The notes beneath the pieces were generated by a model. It was not told the origin of the DNA. It did not search any database and was given only the letters and a program-made list of their open reading frames with translations. From the NCBI GenBank assembly GCA_016795385.1, contig JAEUHI010000047.1, positions 146,912 to 210,911 of the forward strand: a stretch of 64,000 nt of DNA. Direction: 5' to 3'. Positions within the stretch are counted from its first letter, which is position 1; each line of letters begins with the position of its first letter. The translations under genes were made by a program, and so were the position numbers. Below are positions 42,486-51,603 of the stretch, one piece after another. This DNA comes from Verrucomicrobiales bacterium. GTDB lineage: Bacteria > Verrucomicrobiota > Verrucomicrobiia > Verrucomicrobiales > DEV007.

Positions 42486-43010
42486 ATGGCTCGTCGTCGT
42501 TCCGCCGGATGTCTTGCGCTCGTGATTTTTTTCCTCGTCGGAGGGATCCTCGGTGGGGTGGGATACTTTGCGATCCTGCGTCCCGAGTGGGAGGTGGACC
42601 GGACCTTTGTGGAAGGACGGTGCGAAATTCTTTCCAAACGGCTCGTGGAGGAGGAGAAACGGACGCGCAGTTCGCGGAAGTCGGGCAGCTCGCGGAAGCG
42701 CACCCATTACCGCCCCGAGTTCCACATCCGCTATGAGGTCGGGGGGAAAACCCTCGAAGCCCACACCTGGCGCATCGTGCGGTCATCGAGCACCTCGGAG
42801 TCGTCGCAGCAGAAGGTGCTCGATCGTTTCGAGGTCGGGAAAACCTATCCTTGTTGGTATGATCCGGCCGACCCTTCGCGGGTGGTGCTGGAGAAAGGGA
42901 TCTCGGTCGGGGCGGTCGTGCTTGTGGCCCTCGGCAGTCTCTTCATGTTGATCGGTGGCATTGGGATCGTCCTCACGCCGCTGCGGGCGGCGCGAAATCT
43001 GGTGCGTTGA
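42486..43010 (+). CDS. DUF3592-type membrane protein
   Basis: A 174-residue protein with two transmembrane helices (ALVIFFLVGGILGGVGYFAI and VGAVVLVALGSLFMLIGGIG) and an extracytoplasmic domain between them. The domain contains YRPEFHIRYEVGGKTLEA and VLDRFEVGKTYPCWYDPADP, the V-G-x-x-x-x-Y-DP pattern typical of DUF3592 proteins. A Ser/Arg/Lys-rich linker lies near residue 60. Function unknown. It is the last plus-strand gene of the island. Confidence 0.82.
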   Translation: MARRRSAGCLALVIFFLVGGILGGVGYFAILRPEWEVDRTFVEGRCEILSKRLVEEEKRTRSSRKSGSSRKRTHYRPEFHIRYEVGGKTLEAHTWRIVRSSSTSESSQQKVLDRFEVGKTYPCWYDPADPSRVVLEKGISVGAVVLVALGSLFMLIGGIGIVLTPLRAARNLVR

Positions 43011-43062
43011 TTGCTCCCGCGAAAACCCAAGAGGGTTGCGTGTGCGACCTGACAGGGTCGAA

Positions 43063-44256
43063 TCAACGGAAGCGCTTCCAGAAATCGATGCCGAGACGCT
43101 GATGCTCGGCAACGGGCGCGTAGCCGAGGGCGAGGAGGCGGCGCTCGAGATCGGGCAGGTGGGCGGCACCCCAGGGGATGAAGACTTCGGCGTAGCCGGC
43201 ATGGTGCTCGGCATAGACGTCCATGAGATGGGCGTTGCGCTTTTTGATGAGTCCTTCGACCATGAGTTCCTCGAGCTCTTCAGCGGTCATATCGGCGGGC
43301 ATGGAGAAAAGGTCCTCGAACTTGAGCTCTCCTATCGCACCAAGAAGGGCGACGAGGCGATCACGATAGGCGGGATCGAGTTCGCTGACGTCGATGTCGG
43401 CACGCCGGAAGTCGACCCCGCGTTCGGCCCACGCGGCGACGGAGTCACCCGCCTTTCCTTCACCCTTGTCGGATTGCATGGCGAATCCGATGGCCTGCTC
43501 GGCGAGTCCGAATTTCTCCGCCATGTTGCGGTAAGTCTGGCCCGAGGCGAAGGACCGGGGGAGCACCTTTTCGCGGTCGGAAACGCCTTCGAGAAGGACG
43601 AGACGCCGGCCTTCGAGCGGGGTGGCGAGGCTTTCGTTGAGAGCCTCGTAAAAGACGCCATCGGCGATGTGGGCCATGCCGACGAGGTGGACACGGCGTC
43701 CATCTTTTTCGTAGATCCGCTCGGCGAGGCGGAGCCCTTCCGGGGTGAGGCGCACAAATCCGGCGGAGGTATCGTCGATGACGCGGGCGATGCCGAAGAA
43801 ACCGACGGGCAAGGAGAGGATGGAGGCGAGAAAAGTGACGAGTCCAACGGCCACGGAATGTTGCCAGCGGAACCAGGGGCGGCCGTGCATCGATTGGCTG
43901 GTCACGGCGGCGACGAGGTAGACGAGGCTGAGCAGCACGAGGATCTCATCGAGGAGGAGCGAGGCGGTGCGCAGATCGAGCCAGTGGGTGAGGGGCCAGG
44001 CAAAGGAGAAACGCAACGTCGAAAGGACGACGGCGGGAATGAGGAAACGTTTGGGAAATCCGGCGAAGACGATGGCGGCGACGGTCCAGCCCATCACGTA
44101 GAGCCCGAGAAAGAGCGAGCTGAGAGACGGCTGCAAAAGGAAATGGGCGTCGTGGGTGAGATCGGCGACGAGCGTCCAGCCGGAGAAAAAGAGGAGACCA
44201 AGGGCGGCGAGGACATTCCAGGGGCGGGTCGACCGGGAGGGGGAGGGGGAAGTCAT
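43063..44256 (-). CDS. TraB/GumN (TIKI-like) domain protein with N-terminal membrane domain
   Basis: A 397-residue protein. Five hydrophobic segments occupy residues 15-165 (for example LFLGLYVMGWTVAAIVFAGF). The soluble half begins RVHLVGMAHIADGVFYEALN and ends FIPWGAAHLPDLERRLLALG, the paired GxxH motifs of the TraB/TIKI/GumN superfamily of metal-dependent peptidase-like proteins. An LVLLEGV strand and DIDVSELDP lie between them. TIKI proteins are proteases in animals; bacterial members are mostly uncharacterised. The membrane part is not usual for GumN. It is convergent with the DUF3592 gene. Confidence 0.82.
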   Translation of the reverse strand: MTSPSPSRSTRPWNVLAALGLLFFSGWTLVADLTHDAHFLLQPSLSSLFLGLYVMGWTVAAIVFAGFPKRFLIPAVVLSTLRFSFAWPLTHWLDLRTASLLLDEILVLLSLVYLVAAVTSQSMHGRPWFRWQHSVAVGLVTFLASILSLPVGFFGIARVIDDTSAGFVRLTPEGLRLAERIYEKDGRRVHLVGMAHIADGVFYEALNESLATPLEGRRLVLLEGVSDREKVLPRSFASGQTYRNMAEKFGLAEQAIGFAMQSDKGEGKAGDSVAAWAERGVDFRRADIDVSELDPAYRDRLVALLGAIGELKFEDLFSMPADMTAEELEELMVEGLIKKRNAHLMDVYAEHHAGYAEVFIPWGAAHLPDLERRLLALGYAPVAEHQRLGIDFWKRFR

Positions 44257-44451
44257 GGCGGGAGGATGGCGCTGGCCGGAAACATTGTCCGTTACGATTT
44301 GCTGGCCGATTTATAGCGGAAGGCGGTGAGGATTGCCCGAAAAATCGGAGCCAATCAGCGTGGGGATGGCGCATGAAGGGGCCGGTCGTGCGCGAATGCG
44401 TGCGGTTTCGCTCTCGACCGGGGCGCGTGGCTCCGTTTTCATGGGAGGATC

Positions 44452-45786
44452 ATGACGACCCGCCGCAAGTTTCTCAAGGGAGGCGCCGCCGCCTCTTTCC
44501 TCGCCGCCGCTCCCGCCATTGTCCGGGGGCAGAATCTGAATTCCAAACTGCAGCTCGCCTCGATCGGATCGGACGGCAAGGGGCTGAGCGACATCAAGGC
44601 GATGTCGACCCACGACAAGCAGCAGTACGTGGCCTTTTGTGACATCGACCTGAACCGCACGCTGAACGTGAAGCAGCTCAGCCCGGAGACACCGGTGTAT
44701 CAGGATTTCCGAGAGATGTTCGCGGAGTTGGGGGACAAGATCGATGCGGTGACGGTCTCGACGCCCGATCACATGCATGCCTATTGCTCGATCAGCGCGA
44801 TGAAGCTGGGCAAGCACGTCTATTGCCAAAAACCCCTGACGCACAATGTCTGGGAGGCCCGCGAGGTGGCGAAGATGGCGAAAAAGACGGGCCTCATCAC
44901 GCGGATGGGCAACCAGATCCATTCGCACCAGTTCTACCGCACCGCGGTGCAGCTCGTGCAATCGGGCCGCATCGGCAAGGTGGTGCAGGTGCACTCGTGG
45001 GTGGGCACGCCGGGCCACTGCCGCAGCGGATACATCAGCCGGCCGAAACACACGGATCCGGTGCCGGAGACGCTCGACTGGGACAAATGGATCGGCGTCG
45101 CGCCGGTGCGTCCTTATGTCGGGGGGAGATGTTATGCGCCGTGGGGCTGGCGTGATTGGCAGGATTTCGGAGGCGGAGCGATCGGCGATTTCGGCTGCCA
45201 CATTCTCGATCCGGTCTACACGGCGCTGAACATCACGGGGCCGAGCGATGATTACCTCGCGGAGCATTCGGGCATGAACGACGAGGTCTGGCCCGCGCAG
45301 ACGACCTACAGCTTCACGGTGCCGGGCACGGAATACACGGCGGTGGAGCGCCTCAAGATCACCTGGTACAACGGCGGCATGATGCCGTCGATCAAGGGTT
45401 CGCATCTTCCCGAGCGCGAAGCCCTGCCACCGAGCGGGTCGATGATCATCGGAGAGGCGGGCACGCTGATCGTGCCCCATGTGGCGGCTCCGCTGCTGTA
45501 TTTCGAAGGCAAGGAGGCGAGCACGGAATATGAGATGGCGGACGACCGCGACCACTACCACGGCTGGATCGATGGGTGTTTGTCAGGAAAACAGCCGTCG
45601 GATGACTTCGGTTATGGCGCCCGGCTCACGGAAACGATCCTGCTCGGCAACATCGCGGTGCGTTATCCGAACACGAAGCTGCAGTGGGATGCGGCGAACA
45701 TGCGTTTCTCGAACCACGACGACGCGAACCGCTGGCTCACCCGCGACTATCGCGAGGGCTGGGATCTCAAGGCGCTGATCGGCTGA
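44452..45786 (+). CDS. Tat-exported Gfo/Idh/MocA family oxidoreductase
   Basis: A 444-residue protein with a Tat signal (TTRRKFLKGGAAASFLAAAP). The Rossmann NAD(P)-binding half contains QLASIGSDGKGLSDIKAM and AVTVSTPDHMHAYCSISAMK, followed by HVYCQKPLTHNVWEAREVAK, where the usual EKP is QKP, a common variant in PVC homologues. The C-terminal half has the MocA beta-sheet with WRDWQDFGGGAIGDFGCHIL and DHYHGWIDGCLSGKQPSDDF. Probable role: periplasmic oxidation or rearrangement of a sugar derivative, with a cofactor bound before export. A TTTGTCAGGA copy lies at 45579. Confidence 0.93.
   Translation: MTTRRKFLKGGAAASFLAAAPAIVRGQNLNSKLQLASIGSDGKGLSDIKAMSTHDKQQYVAFCDIDLNRTLNVKQLSPETPVYQDFREMFAELGDKIDAVTVSTPDHMHAYCSISAMKLGKHVYCQKPLTHNVWEAREVAKMAKKTGLITRMGNQIHSHQFYRTAVQLVQSGRIGKVVQVHSWVGTPGHCRSGYISRPKHTDPVPETLDWDKWIGVAPVRPYVGGRCYAPWGWRDWQDFGGGAIGDFGCHILDPVYTALNITGPSDDYLAEHSGMNDEVWPAQTTYSFTVPGTEYTAVERLKITWYNGGMMPSIKGSHLPEREALPPSGSMIIGEAGTLIVPHVAAPLLYFEGKEASTEYEMADDRDHYHGWIDGCLSGKQPSDDFGYGARLTETILLGNIAVRYPNTKLQWDAANMRFSNHDDANRWLTRDYREGWDLKALIG
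45579..45588 (+). repeat. TTTGTCAGGA 10-mer copy 9
   Basis: In the Gfo/Idh/MocA gene, read TTG-TCA-GGA (Leu-Ser-Gly). Confidence 0.9.
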
Positions 45787-45819
45787 CCGGTGGCCCTGAT
45801 CTCGGGAAAGGGGTCAGCC
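45781..45819. terminator. Possible bidirectional terminator between convergent genes
   Basis: A perfect 8-bp inverted repeat, GGCTGACC (45781-45788) and GGTCAGCC (45812-45819), contains the stop codons of both convergent genes. The loop is 23 nt and there is only a short T-tract on the plus side, so this is tentative. Confidence 0.4.
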
Positions 45820-46809
45820 TTTCGGTTCCTTCACCTCGGAGACGACGATACGGTTTTTTCCGGCGGTGTTGAGCCGGGTCGAGGATCCGAGCGGCACGAG
45901 ATTCGGCGAGACCCAGATCTGGTCGAGACGCAGGAGGGGATAATCGGAGGGAAACGTGTTCCCCCATCCGGTGCCGACCTCGGCGTAGGTGTCGAGCATG
46001 CCGCTGTTCTCGAGAGGACGGTAGACGTCGTCGCCGGGCGGGGTGCCGAAACCGCCGCCGATGATGCGGCCGATGCTCGCGCGGTTGATGGGGTGCTCGC
46101 CGAGATGGGTGCGGACGAGGCGGCGGTTCTCGACGCGTGCGGCGATGAGACGTTTCCACTCCGCCGGTTGCCACATGTCGAGGCTGGGCGCGCAGCCGGG
46201 CAGATCGACATTGGAGATGTCGAGGACGATGCCGTCGGGACGTTTCAGCCGCACGTGCAGGGCTGTCGATCCGGGATCCCCGATCACGGCGAGGGCTTCG
46301 CCCCGGCCGAGGATGGCCTTGTCGCCGACGAGGGTGACGGATCGCTCGACGCCGTAGAGCTGGTCGGCGACGGCTTCGAGAATGGTTTTGTCAGGAGCCT
46401 CTTGCACGATGAGGACTTCCGGATCGGACTCGGCTGCTTTTCTCAGCGAGGCTTCTTCACCTCCGCAGCGGACGTTCACGATCGAGAGGACCTTTTCCGT
46501 TGCGACAGTGGCGGGCTCTTTCCTCAGGGAGGCGACCAGTTCCCGCACGATCCCGACAGCCTCTTCGGAGAATCCGATGCCGGTGATGAGAAAGAGGCAA
46601 AAGATCACTCCTGGGGCGAGTCCACGGCAGATGATCCAGCAGAGCAGCGAGATGAGCGCCCCGGCCGCGGCCCAGAGCCAGATGGGCACGAGAGTGACGG
46701 CGACCATGGCATCCCAGCGGTTCAGCAGGCAGATGGCCACGGCGAAGTAGCCGAGGAGGAGGAGGAGGGGGACCGTGGTCGAGAGGGTCTTTTGGAGTTT
46801 TCGCCACAT
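45814..46809 (-). CDS. Endonuclease/exonuclease/phosphatase family protein with membrane anchor
   Basis: A 331-residue protein. Two to three N-terminal helices (VPLLLLLGYFAVAICLL, GALISLLCWIICRG, GVIFCLFLITGIGFSEE) are followed by an EEP-fold domain: LSIVNVRC, EVLIVQEAPDKTILEAVADQ, GDKAILGRGEALAVIG, and the late YPLLRLDQIWVSPNL with Asp-Gln in place of the canonical D-H pair; a final catalytic His is not evident. It therefore resembles membrane-anchored EEP proteins that face the periplasm, activity unproved. A GTG start 21 bp upstream (46830) is possible. It contains one TTTGTCAGGA motif. Confidence 0.78.
   Translation of the reverse strand: MWRKLQKTLSTTVPLLLLLGYFAVAICLLNRWDAMVAVTLVPIWLWAAAGALISLLCWIICRGLAPGVIFCLFLITGIGFSEEAVGIVRELVASLRKEPATVATEKVLSIVNVRCGGEEASLRKAAESDPEVLIVQEAPDKTILEAVADQLYGVERSVTLVGDKAILGRGEALAVIGDPGSTALHVRLKRPDGIVLDISNVDLPGCAPSLDMWQPAEWKRLIAARVENRRLVRTHLGEHPINRASIGRIIGGGFGTPPGDDVYRPLENSGMLDTYAEVGTGWGNTFPSDYPLLRLDQIWVSPNLVPLGSSTRLNTAGKNRIVVSEVKEPKG
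46387..46396 (+). repeat. TTTGTCAGGA 10-mer copy 10
   Basis: In the minus-strand EEP gene, whose coding strand reads CCT-GAC-AAA (Pro-Asp-Lys). Confidence 0.9.
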
Positions 46810-46917
46810 GGGAAGCCGGAGTCCCTTCACGGGACGGGCACAGGGTAGCCCAAAACGGGTGATTTTCCCCGGGAAATCTCCCCTTGCGGGGGACGCGTTC
46901 GGGGTTTCGTTCCCGGC

Positions 46918-47619
46918 ATGTTGCGCGAATTAAAAGAAGAAGTGCTCGAGGCGAATCTCCTTCTCGTGAAGGAGGGGCTGGTGCGCCTGACCTGGGGCAA
47001 TGTTTCGGGCTTCGATCGGGCGAGCGGGCTGTTCGTGATCAAGCCGAGCGGGGTCGCCTACGAGGATCTCACGGTGGAGTCGCTCGTGGTGCTGGATCTC
47101 GAGGGGGTGGTGGTGGAGGGCTCGCTGCGTCCTTCCTCGGACACGGCGACCCACCGCATCCTTTATCGCGAATTTCCCGGGATCGGTGGTGTCACGCATA
47201 CCCATTCGGTGCGGGCGACGATGTTTTCCCAAGCGGGTCGCGAGCTGCCCTGCTACGGGACGACGCACGCCGATCATTTTTATGGCACGGTGCCGGTGGT
47301 GCGCGAGCTGACGGCTGAGGAAGTCGCGGAAGACTACGAGACGAATACGGGCCGGGCCATCGTGGAGCGTTTCCGCGAACTCGGACTCGATCCTCTCGCG
47401 ATGCCGGCCTGCTTCCAGAAGTATCATGCCCCTTTCACCTGGGGAAAGAGCGCCCTCGAGTCGGTGAAAAACAGCGTCGCCCTCGAGGTCTGCGCCGAAA
47501 TGGCGATGGGAATGTGGCAGCTCCAGCCCGAGACGGCTCCGCTGCCCGGGCACTTGCTCGACAAGCATTACCTGAGGAAACACGGCCCGGGAGCCTACTA
47601 CGGGCAGGGCGGGAAGTGA
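46918..47619 (+). CDS. araD: L-ribulose-5-phosphate 4-epimerase
   Basis: A 233-residue class II aldolase-fold enzyme. The phosphate-binding start is VRLTWGNVSGFDRASGLFVI with KPSGVAYEDLT; zinc ligands are in VTHTHSVRATMFSQAG and TTHADHFYG; the C-terminal HLLDKHYLRKHGPGAYYGQ matches AraD closely. It interconverts L-ribulose-5-phosphate and D-xylulose-5-phosphate, feeding arabinose-type pentoses to the pentose phosphate pathway. It is monocistronic here, with no araA or araB nearby, so it may serve a dispersed pathway. Confidence 0.94.
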   Translation: MLRELKEEVLEANLLLVKEGLVRLTWGNVSGFDRASGLFVIKPSGVAYEDLTVESLVVLDLEGVVVEGSLRPSSDTATHRILYREFPGIGGVTHTHSVRATMFSQAGRELPCYGTTHADHFYGTVPVVRELTAEEVAEDYETNTGRAIVERFRELGLDPLAMPACFQKYHAPFTWGKSALESVKNSVALEVCAEMAMGMWQLQPETAPLPGHLLDKHYLRKHGPGAYYGQGGK

Positions 47620-47826
47620 TCCCGGCGCGTTAACAGGCTAGCAAAAAGGAGAAAACGGAAGGTGCGGCACGCCCTTTCTCCGAAGCCGACGTCCGTACGC
47701 ATGATCGGATTGATATCTAAAATTCCAAAATTATTACGGAAATTATAAATTTAAGACTTGTGTAAAGTTCGCATCTGTCATAATTTCAATAATTAACAGG
47801 CTGGGACGCCTGATGATTTAAAAATT
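47620..47826 (+). promoter_or_regulatory. AT-rich leader of the beta-barrel gene
   Basis: A 207-bp spacer whose last 130 bp are strongly AT-rich. The decamer TTAACAGGCT occurs twice as a direct repeat (about 47630 and 47793). A possible promoter is TTGTGT (47758-47763) with TAATTT (47781-47786) at 17-bp spacing. No Shine-Dalgarno is seen before the ATG. Confidence 0.4.
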
Positions 47827-48531
47827 ATGAAAACCGCGACCGTTATTTCCCTTTTTGTTTTCTCCTTCGCCGGAGGCAAGGTCATTGCCGGCGACTGGTC
47901 ACCTTTCAACGACCCCAAGGCACCGGCTCCTCTCGCGCCCGTGGAAAACTGCCTTTCCTACGATTTCGTGGATCTCAGCTACGGGATCTATGATTTCGGC
48001 ACGCCCTATTTTTACGATGGCGACTTCTACGAGGTGGGCTTCTCGAAGTCGATCTCCGAGCATTGGTATCTGACCGGCAGCTTTGCCGATGGCAATTACC
48101 TCTTCGATTGCGGCTGCGACATCAACGAGGTGAGCACGCGTCGCTATCGCATGGGCGTCGGAGCCCGGAAGCAGATCGCCTCGTGCGTGGATCTCACCTT
48201 CGAGGGCGGGGCCGAGCACACCGATGCCGAATACAGCCCTTTCCCGGAGCGCGAATACGATTCCTGGGGCTACTACGTGGGACCCGGGATCCGGGCGCGT
48301 TGGGGACGTTTTGAAGCCTTCGCCAAAGCCCTTTACACGGGACGCGAGGGCGATCGGAGCCAGGAATACCTCGGCTGGCGCACGGCCGATGCGCTGAGCC
48401 CCGATGAAGATGGCTGGCTCTTCACGCCCGGCATGCTCTTCCACTTCACGGACAGCCTCTCGCTCAAGATCGCGGCGGAGTTCGGTGAACTCGACAATGC
48501 CTACACCTTCGGAGCCCGCTACGAGTTCTGA
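47827..48531 (+). CDS. Small secreted outer-membrane beta-barrel protein
   Basis: A 234-residue protein with a signal peptide (MKTATVISLFVFSFAGGKVI) and alternating aromatic/polar strands throughout, for example YDFVDLSYGIYDFGTPYFYD, HWYLTGSFADGNYLFDCGCD and GYYVGPGIRARWGRFEAFAK. It ends YTFGARYEF with the terminal Phe required by the BAM complex. An 8-stranded OmpX/OmpW-size barrel is likely. Function unknown. It has its own AT-rich promoter region and is followed by a strong terminator, so it is probably a well-expressed single-gene unit. Confidence 0.82.
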   Translation: MKTATVISLFVFSFAGGKVIAGDWSPFNDPKAPAPLAPVENCLSYDFVDLSYGIYDFGTPYFYDGDFYEVGFSKSISEHWYLTGSFADGNYLFDCGCDINEVSTRRYRMGVGARKQIASCVDLTFEGGAEHTDAEYSPFPEREYDSWGYYVGPGIRARWGRFEAFAKALYTGREGDRSQEYLGWRTADALSPDEDGWLFTPGMLFHFTDSLSLKIAAEFGELDNAYTFGARYEF

Positions 48532-48554
48532 TCAACCGTGCAACGTTTCCCGGG

Positions 48555-48590
48555 AGGTCCCGCGCGTTTGACGCCGGGACCTTTTTCTTT
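48555..48590 (+). terminator. Rho-independent terminator of the beta-barrel gene
   Basis: A perfect 8-bp stem AGGTCCCG / CGGGACCT (48555-48562 and 48575-48582), with a further GCG/CGC pairing inside the loop, runs directly into TTTTTCTTTT. It lies 24 bp after the stop codon. Confidence 0.88.
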
Positions 48591-48603
48591 TGCCGCGGCT
48601 GCT

Positions 48604-50016
48604 TCAATGGCCGCGGCAGTAGCCGAGCAAACGATCATACACCTCCGTCGCTCGGAGGGTGGTGCCGTTTTCGAGACCGGGAAAGGCCCCGATCAGGACG
48701 GGATGATCGTCGCGATCCCGGGGAATGCAGCCGTGCGAGCCCTTCACGAGCGAGGCATCGAGCGGGATGACATCCATCAGCATCCGGAAACCCAGCATCT
48801 TTTTGAGGAGGCGCCACGCGATCGCGACCTTCGGGAACCAGATCTTCGGGTTCACGAAGAGCTCGACGGGATCGTAGCCGGGCTTCCGATGGATGTCGAC
48901 GCAGCGGGCGTAGTCGGGAGCTTTGCGATCCTTCTTCCACCAGTAGTAGGTGAACCAACTGTGCTCGTCGCACACGGCCACGAGATCACCGCTGCGATCA
49001 TGGGCGAGGCCTGCGGCCTCCTGATCCTCGCGATCGAGCACCTCGGTGACGCCTTCGATCCGCCGCACCGTCGCGGCGACTTCCTCGAGCAGGGAGGGAT
49101 CGTTCACGTAAACGTGGGCGACCTGGTGATCGGGGATGGCGAAGGCCTTGCAGTTGCCCAGATCGATCATCTCTCGGCCGAGTTCCTCGCGCCAGGTGAT
49201 CCAGCCTTTCTCGCGGAAGACGCGGTTCAGATGGATGGCCCGGTCGCTGCGGGTGATGCCGTATTCGCTGAGGATGACGACCCGCACGCCGCGTCCCTCG
49301 AGGTGGCCGACGAGGTCGGCGAGGACGCGGTCGATGGCCTGGAGATCATCGCTGATCGCGGCCCCCTCCGGGCCAAGGCGCTGCAGATTGTAATCGAGAT
49401 GGGGAAGGTAGACGAGATTCAAGTGGGGTGAAAACTGTTCTTCGAACCACTTCGCCGATTGTGCGATCCACTCGCTCGACTCGATCCCGGCGGCGGGACC
49501 CCAGAAGGCGGGAAAAGGAAACTTGCCGATCTTTCTCGTCACCTTTTTCCGCAGGTCCATCGGCCAGGTTTGCACATCGAAAAGCTTTTTTCCGTCGGCA
49601 CGATAAATGGGTCGCGGAGTGATCTGGTAGTCGGCGGTGGAGTAGAGATTGTTCCACCAGAAGACCTTGGCGCAGGTGTATCCGGGATCTTCCTCGCGGA
49701 GGTGCTCCCAGAGCTTGCGCCCTTTGACGAGGTGGTTCGACTGTTTCCAACAACGATGCTCGGCGTATTCGCGATCGTACCACATGTTGCCGACGATGCC
49801 GTGCTCCGCCGGAGTTTTTCCGGTGAGAAAGGTCGCCTGCATCGTCGAGGTGACGGCCGGCAGCACGGGCGTGATGTGGGCCAGCTTGACGCCTTCGCGG
49901 GCGAGAAACCTCCGCAAAAACGGCATGTCGGGCCCGATGTGGCGCGGCGTGAGGCCCACGACATTGAGGATCGCGGTGCGCGGCGAGGTGGAGGCGGGTG
50001 AAGAGGGTTTGCTCAC
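48604..50016 (-). CDS. Alkaline-phosphatase-superfamily phosphodiesterase / nucleotide pyrophosphatase-like enzyme
   Basis: A 470-residue protein without a signal peptide. The NPP-type nucleophile motif is VLPAVTSTMQATFLTGKTPA with Thr56, followed by EHGIVGNMWYDREY. Metal-site regions are LVYLPHLDYNLQRLGPEG, VVILSEYGITRSDRAIHLNR and the final KGSHGCIPRDRDDHPVLI. This places it with type I phosphodiesterases and not with formylglycine sulfatases. The predicted cytoplasmic location and the lack of an adjacent pathway gene leave the substrate open. It is the last gene of the long minus-strand run, 63 bp after GntP. Confidence 0.88.
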   Translation of the reverse strand: MSKPSSPASTSPRTAILNVVGLTPRHIGPDMPFLRRFLAREGVKLAHITPVLPAVTSTMQATFLTGKTPAEHGIVGNMWYDREYAEHRCWKQSNHLVKGRKLWEHLREEDPGYTCAKVFWWNNLYSTADYQITPRPIYRADGKKLFDVQTWPMDLRKKVTRKIGKFPFPAFWGPAAGIESSEWIAQSAKWFEEQFSPHLNLVYLPHLDYNLQRLGPEGAAISDDLQAIDRVLADLVGHLEGRGVRVVILSEYGITRSDRAIHLNRVFREKGWITWREELGREMIDLGNCKAFAIPDHQVAHVYVNDPSLLEEVAATVRRIEGVTEVLDREDQEAAGLAHDRSGDLVAVCDEHSWFTYYWWKKDRKAPDYARCVDIHRKPGYDPVELFVNPKIWFPKVAIAWRLLKKMLGFRMLMDVIPLDASLVKGSHGCIPRDRDDHPVLIGAFPGLENGTTLRATEVYDRLLGYCRGH

Positions 50017-50079
50017 GGACTCGACAGGGTAGGATCGGTGAATCTACCGCGAAAGACCGCCGATGGCCAGACCGGCCCT

Positions 50080-51555
50080 TCACACCATGGGGAGGATTTT
50101 GCTGAGCACCAGGACGACGATGAGGCCGAAGAGGGAATTCGCGGTGAGCTGGACGGACCAGGTCTTCAAGGTCTCTTTCTCCGTCATGCCCGAGAGACGG
50201 GAGACGGCCCAGAAACCGCTGTCGTTCATCCACGAGCAGAACATGGCGCCGAAGCCGATGCTCATGAAGAGGTAGACGGGATGGCAACCGAGCTGCCCGC
50301 CCCCGATCATCGGCGCCATGATGGAGGAAGCGGTCAACATCGCGACGGTGGCCGAACCTTGGGCGACGCGGACGACGACAGCGACGATCCAGCCGAGGAA
50401 GATGAGATTCAGACTGAATCCGGTGGCGAGCAGTTTCACAGCGTCTCCGACTCCGGCACTGCGCAGGGCGGCCCCGAAAGCACCGCCGGCGCTGGTGATG
50501 AGGATGATCATGCCGGCGGTCTCAAGCGGAGGGCCGACGAGTTCCTCGAGTTTGGCGAGGCCCAGTTTCGCCTGCCGGGCGAGCACGACCATGGCGATGA
50601 AGGCGCCGATGAAGAGGGCGATGTTCTTGTTGCCGATGAAATCGACCCAGGCGCGGACGGTGAGGAAGGCATCATTCCCGCCCATCATCCCCACGAATCC
50701 GGTGGCCCAGCCATCGCCTTTCGCGGCACCGGATCCGGCAAGTTCGAAGACGGTGGTGAGACTGATGAGGAGGATGGGGAGCACGACGGGAGTGATGCTC
50801 CAAAAGAAAGAGGGCAGCTCGCTCTCGGGCCGGTCGCTGATGCCGCGCAGGTTCTCGAGCGAGACGGAGCCCGAACCGCGCACCGGCACGGTGACGCGCT
50901 TGTTGATCCAATGGCTGAAGAGGAAACCGAAGACGGCGACGATGCCCCCGACGACCATGCCCCAGACGAGCGATTCACCGACACTGATCTGGAGATCGGC
51001 GACGACGGCGACGGGGCCGGGGTGCGGGACGGTCATGGAATGGGTGATCGTGCCGGCCACGCAGATGGCGAGGATGTAAAGGACGTAATCCTTGCCGGTG
51101 CGCATGGCGAGGGTCATGGCGAGCGGCACCATCAGCATGAACATGGTATCGAAGAAGATGGGCGCGCTGAGAATGAAGGTGCTGGTGAGCAGGGCCCAGC
51201 CGGCGTGTTTTTCCCCGAAGAAGGCGAGGAAACGCCGTACCACCTTGTCGGCTCCTCCGCTCCGCATCAGGGCCATGCCGATGACGGCGGCGAGGGCGAT
51301 GGAGATGGCCACGTCGCGGGCGGTGTCGCCGAGGCCCTTGGAGACCATCTCAATGGTGCCGACGAGGGCTGAGTAGGTTTTGACGGAGCCGTCTTTCTGC
51401 ACGATCTCCCGGGAGTCCTTGCCGGTCATGAGTCCGGCGATGAGCGCGGCGGCGAGCAGGGCGATGAAGGCGTGGAGACGGAGCTTGCCGATGCCGACGA
51501 TGATGAAGGCAACGCTGACGGCAAGGGTGACGAAGGGCCAGTAGGGGGATGACAT
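50080..51555 (-). CDS. GntP-family gluconate/organic acid permease
   Basis: A 491-residue, about 12-helix protein. GntP features: VIGMALMRSGGADKVVRRFL, LLTSTFILSAPIFFDTMFML, ITHSMTVPHPGPVAVVADLQ, ITSAGGAFGAALRSAGVGDA and the C-terminal MNDSGFWAVSRLSGMTEKET. The family imports gluconate, hydroxy- or keto-acids with protons. It sits 48 bp after an SSS symporter on the same strand, suggesting joint uptake of sugar acids. Confidence 0.95.
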   Translation of the reverse strand: MSSPYWPFVTLAVSVAFIIVGIGKLRLHAFIALLAAALIAGLMTGKDSREIVQKDGSVKTYSALVGTIEMVSKGLGDTARDVAISIALAAVIGMALMRSGGADKVVRRFLAFFGEKHAGWALLTSTFILSAPIFFDTMFMLMVPLAMTLAMRTGKDYVLYILAICVAGTITHSMTVPHPGPVAVVADLQISVGESLVWGMVVGGIVAVFGFLFSHWINKRVTVPVRGSGSVSLENLRGISDRPESELPSFFWSITPVVLPILLISLTTVFELAGSGAAKGDGWATGFVGMMGGNDAFLTVRAWVDFIGNKNIALFIGAFIAMVVLARQAKLGLAKLEELVGPPLETAGMIILITSAGGAFGAALRSAGVGDAVKLLATGFSLNLIFLGWIVAVVVRVAQGSATVAMLTASSIMAPMIGGGQLGCHPVYLFMSIGFGAMFCSWMNDSGFWAVSRLSGMTEKETLKTWSVQLTANSLFGLIVVLVLSKILPMV

Positions 51556-51603
51556 GACGGCGCAAATGCTGGCGGTGAAGTGCCTGCGAGTCGAGAGAAA
51601 TTC

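Noticed and set aside
43040..43062. Terminator between the DUF3592 and TraB-like genes
   Set aside because: Only a 5-bp stem (CGACC/GGTCG) without a T-run.
50038..51372. A 444-codon Glu/Asp/His-rich plus-strand frame
   Set aside because: Antisense of gntP, which has unmistakable family motifs.
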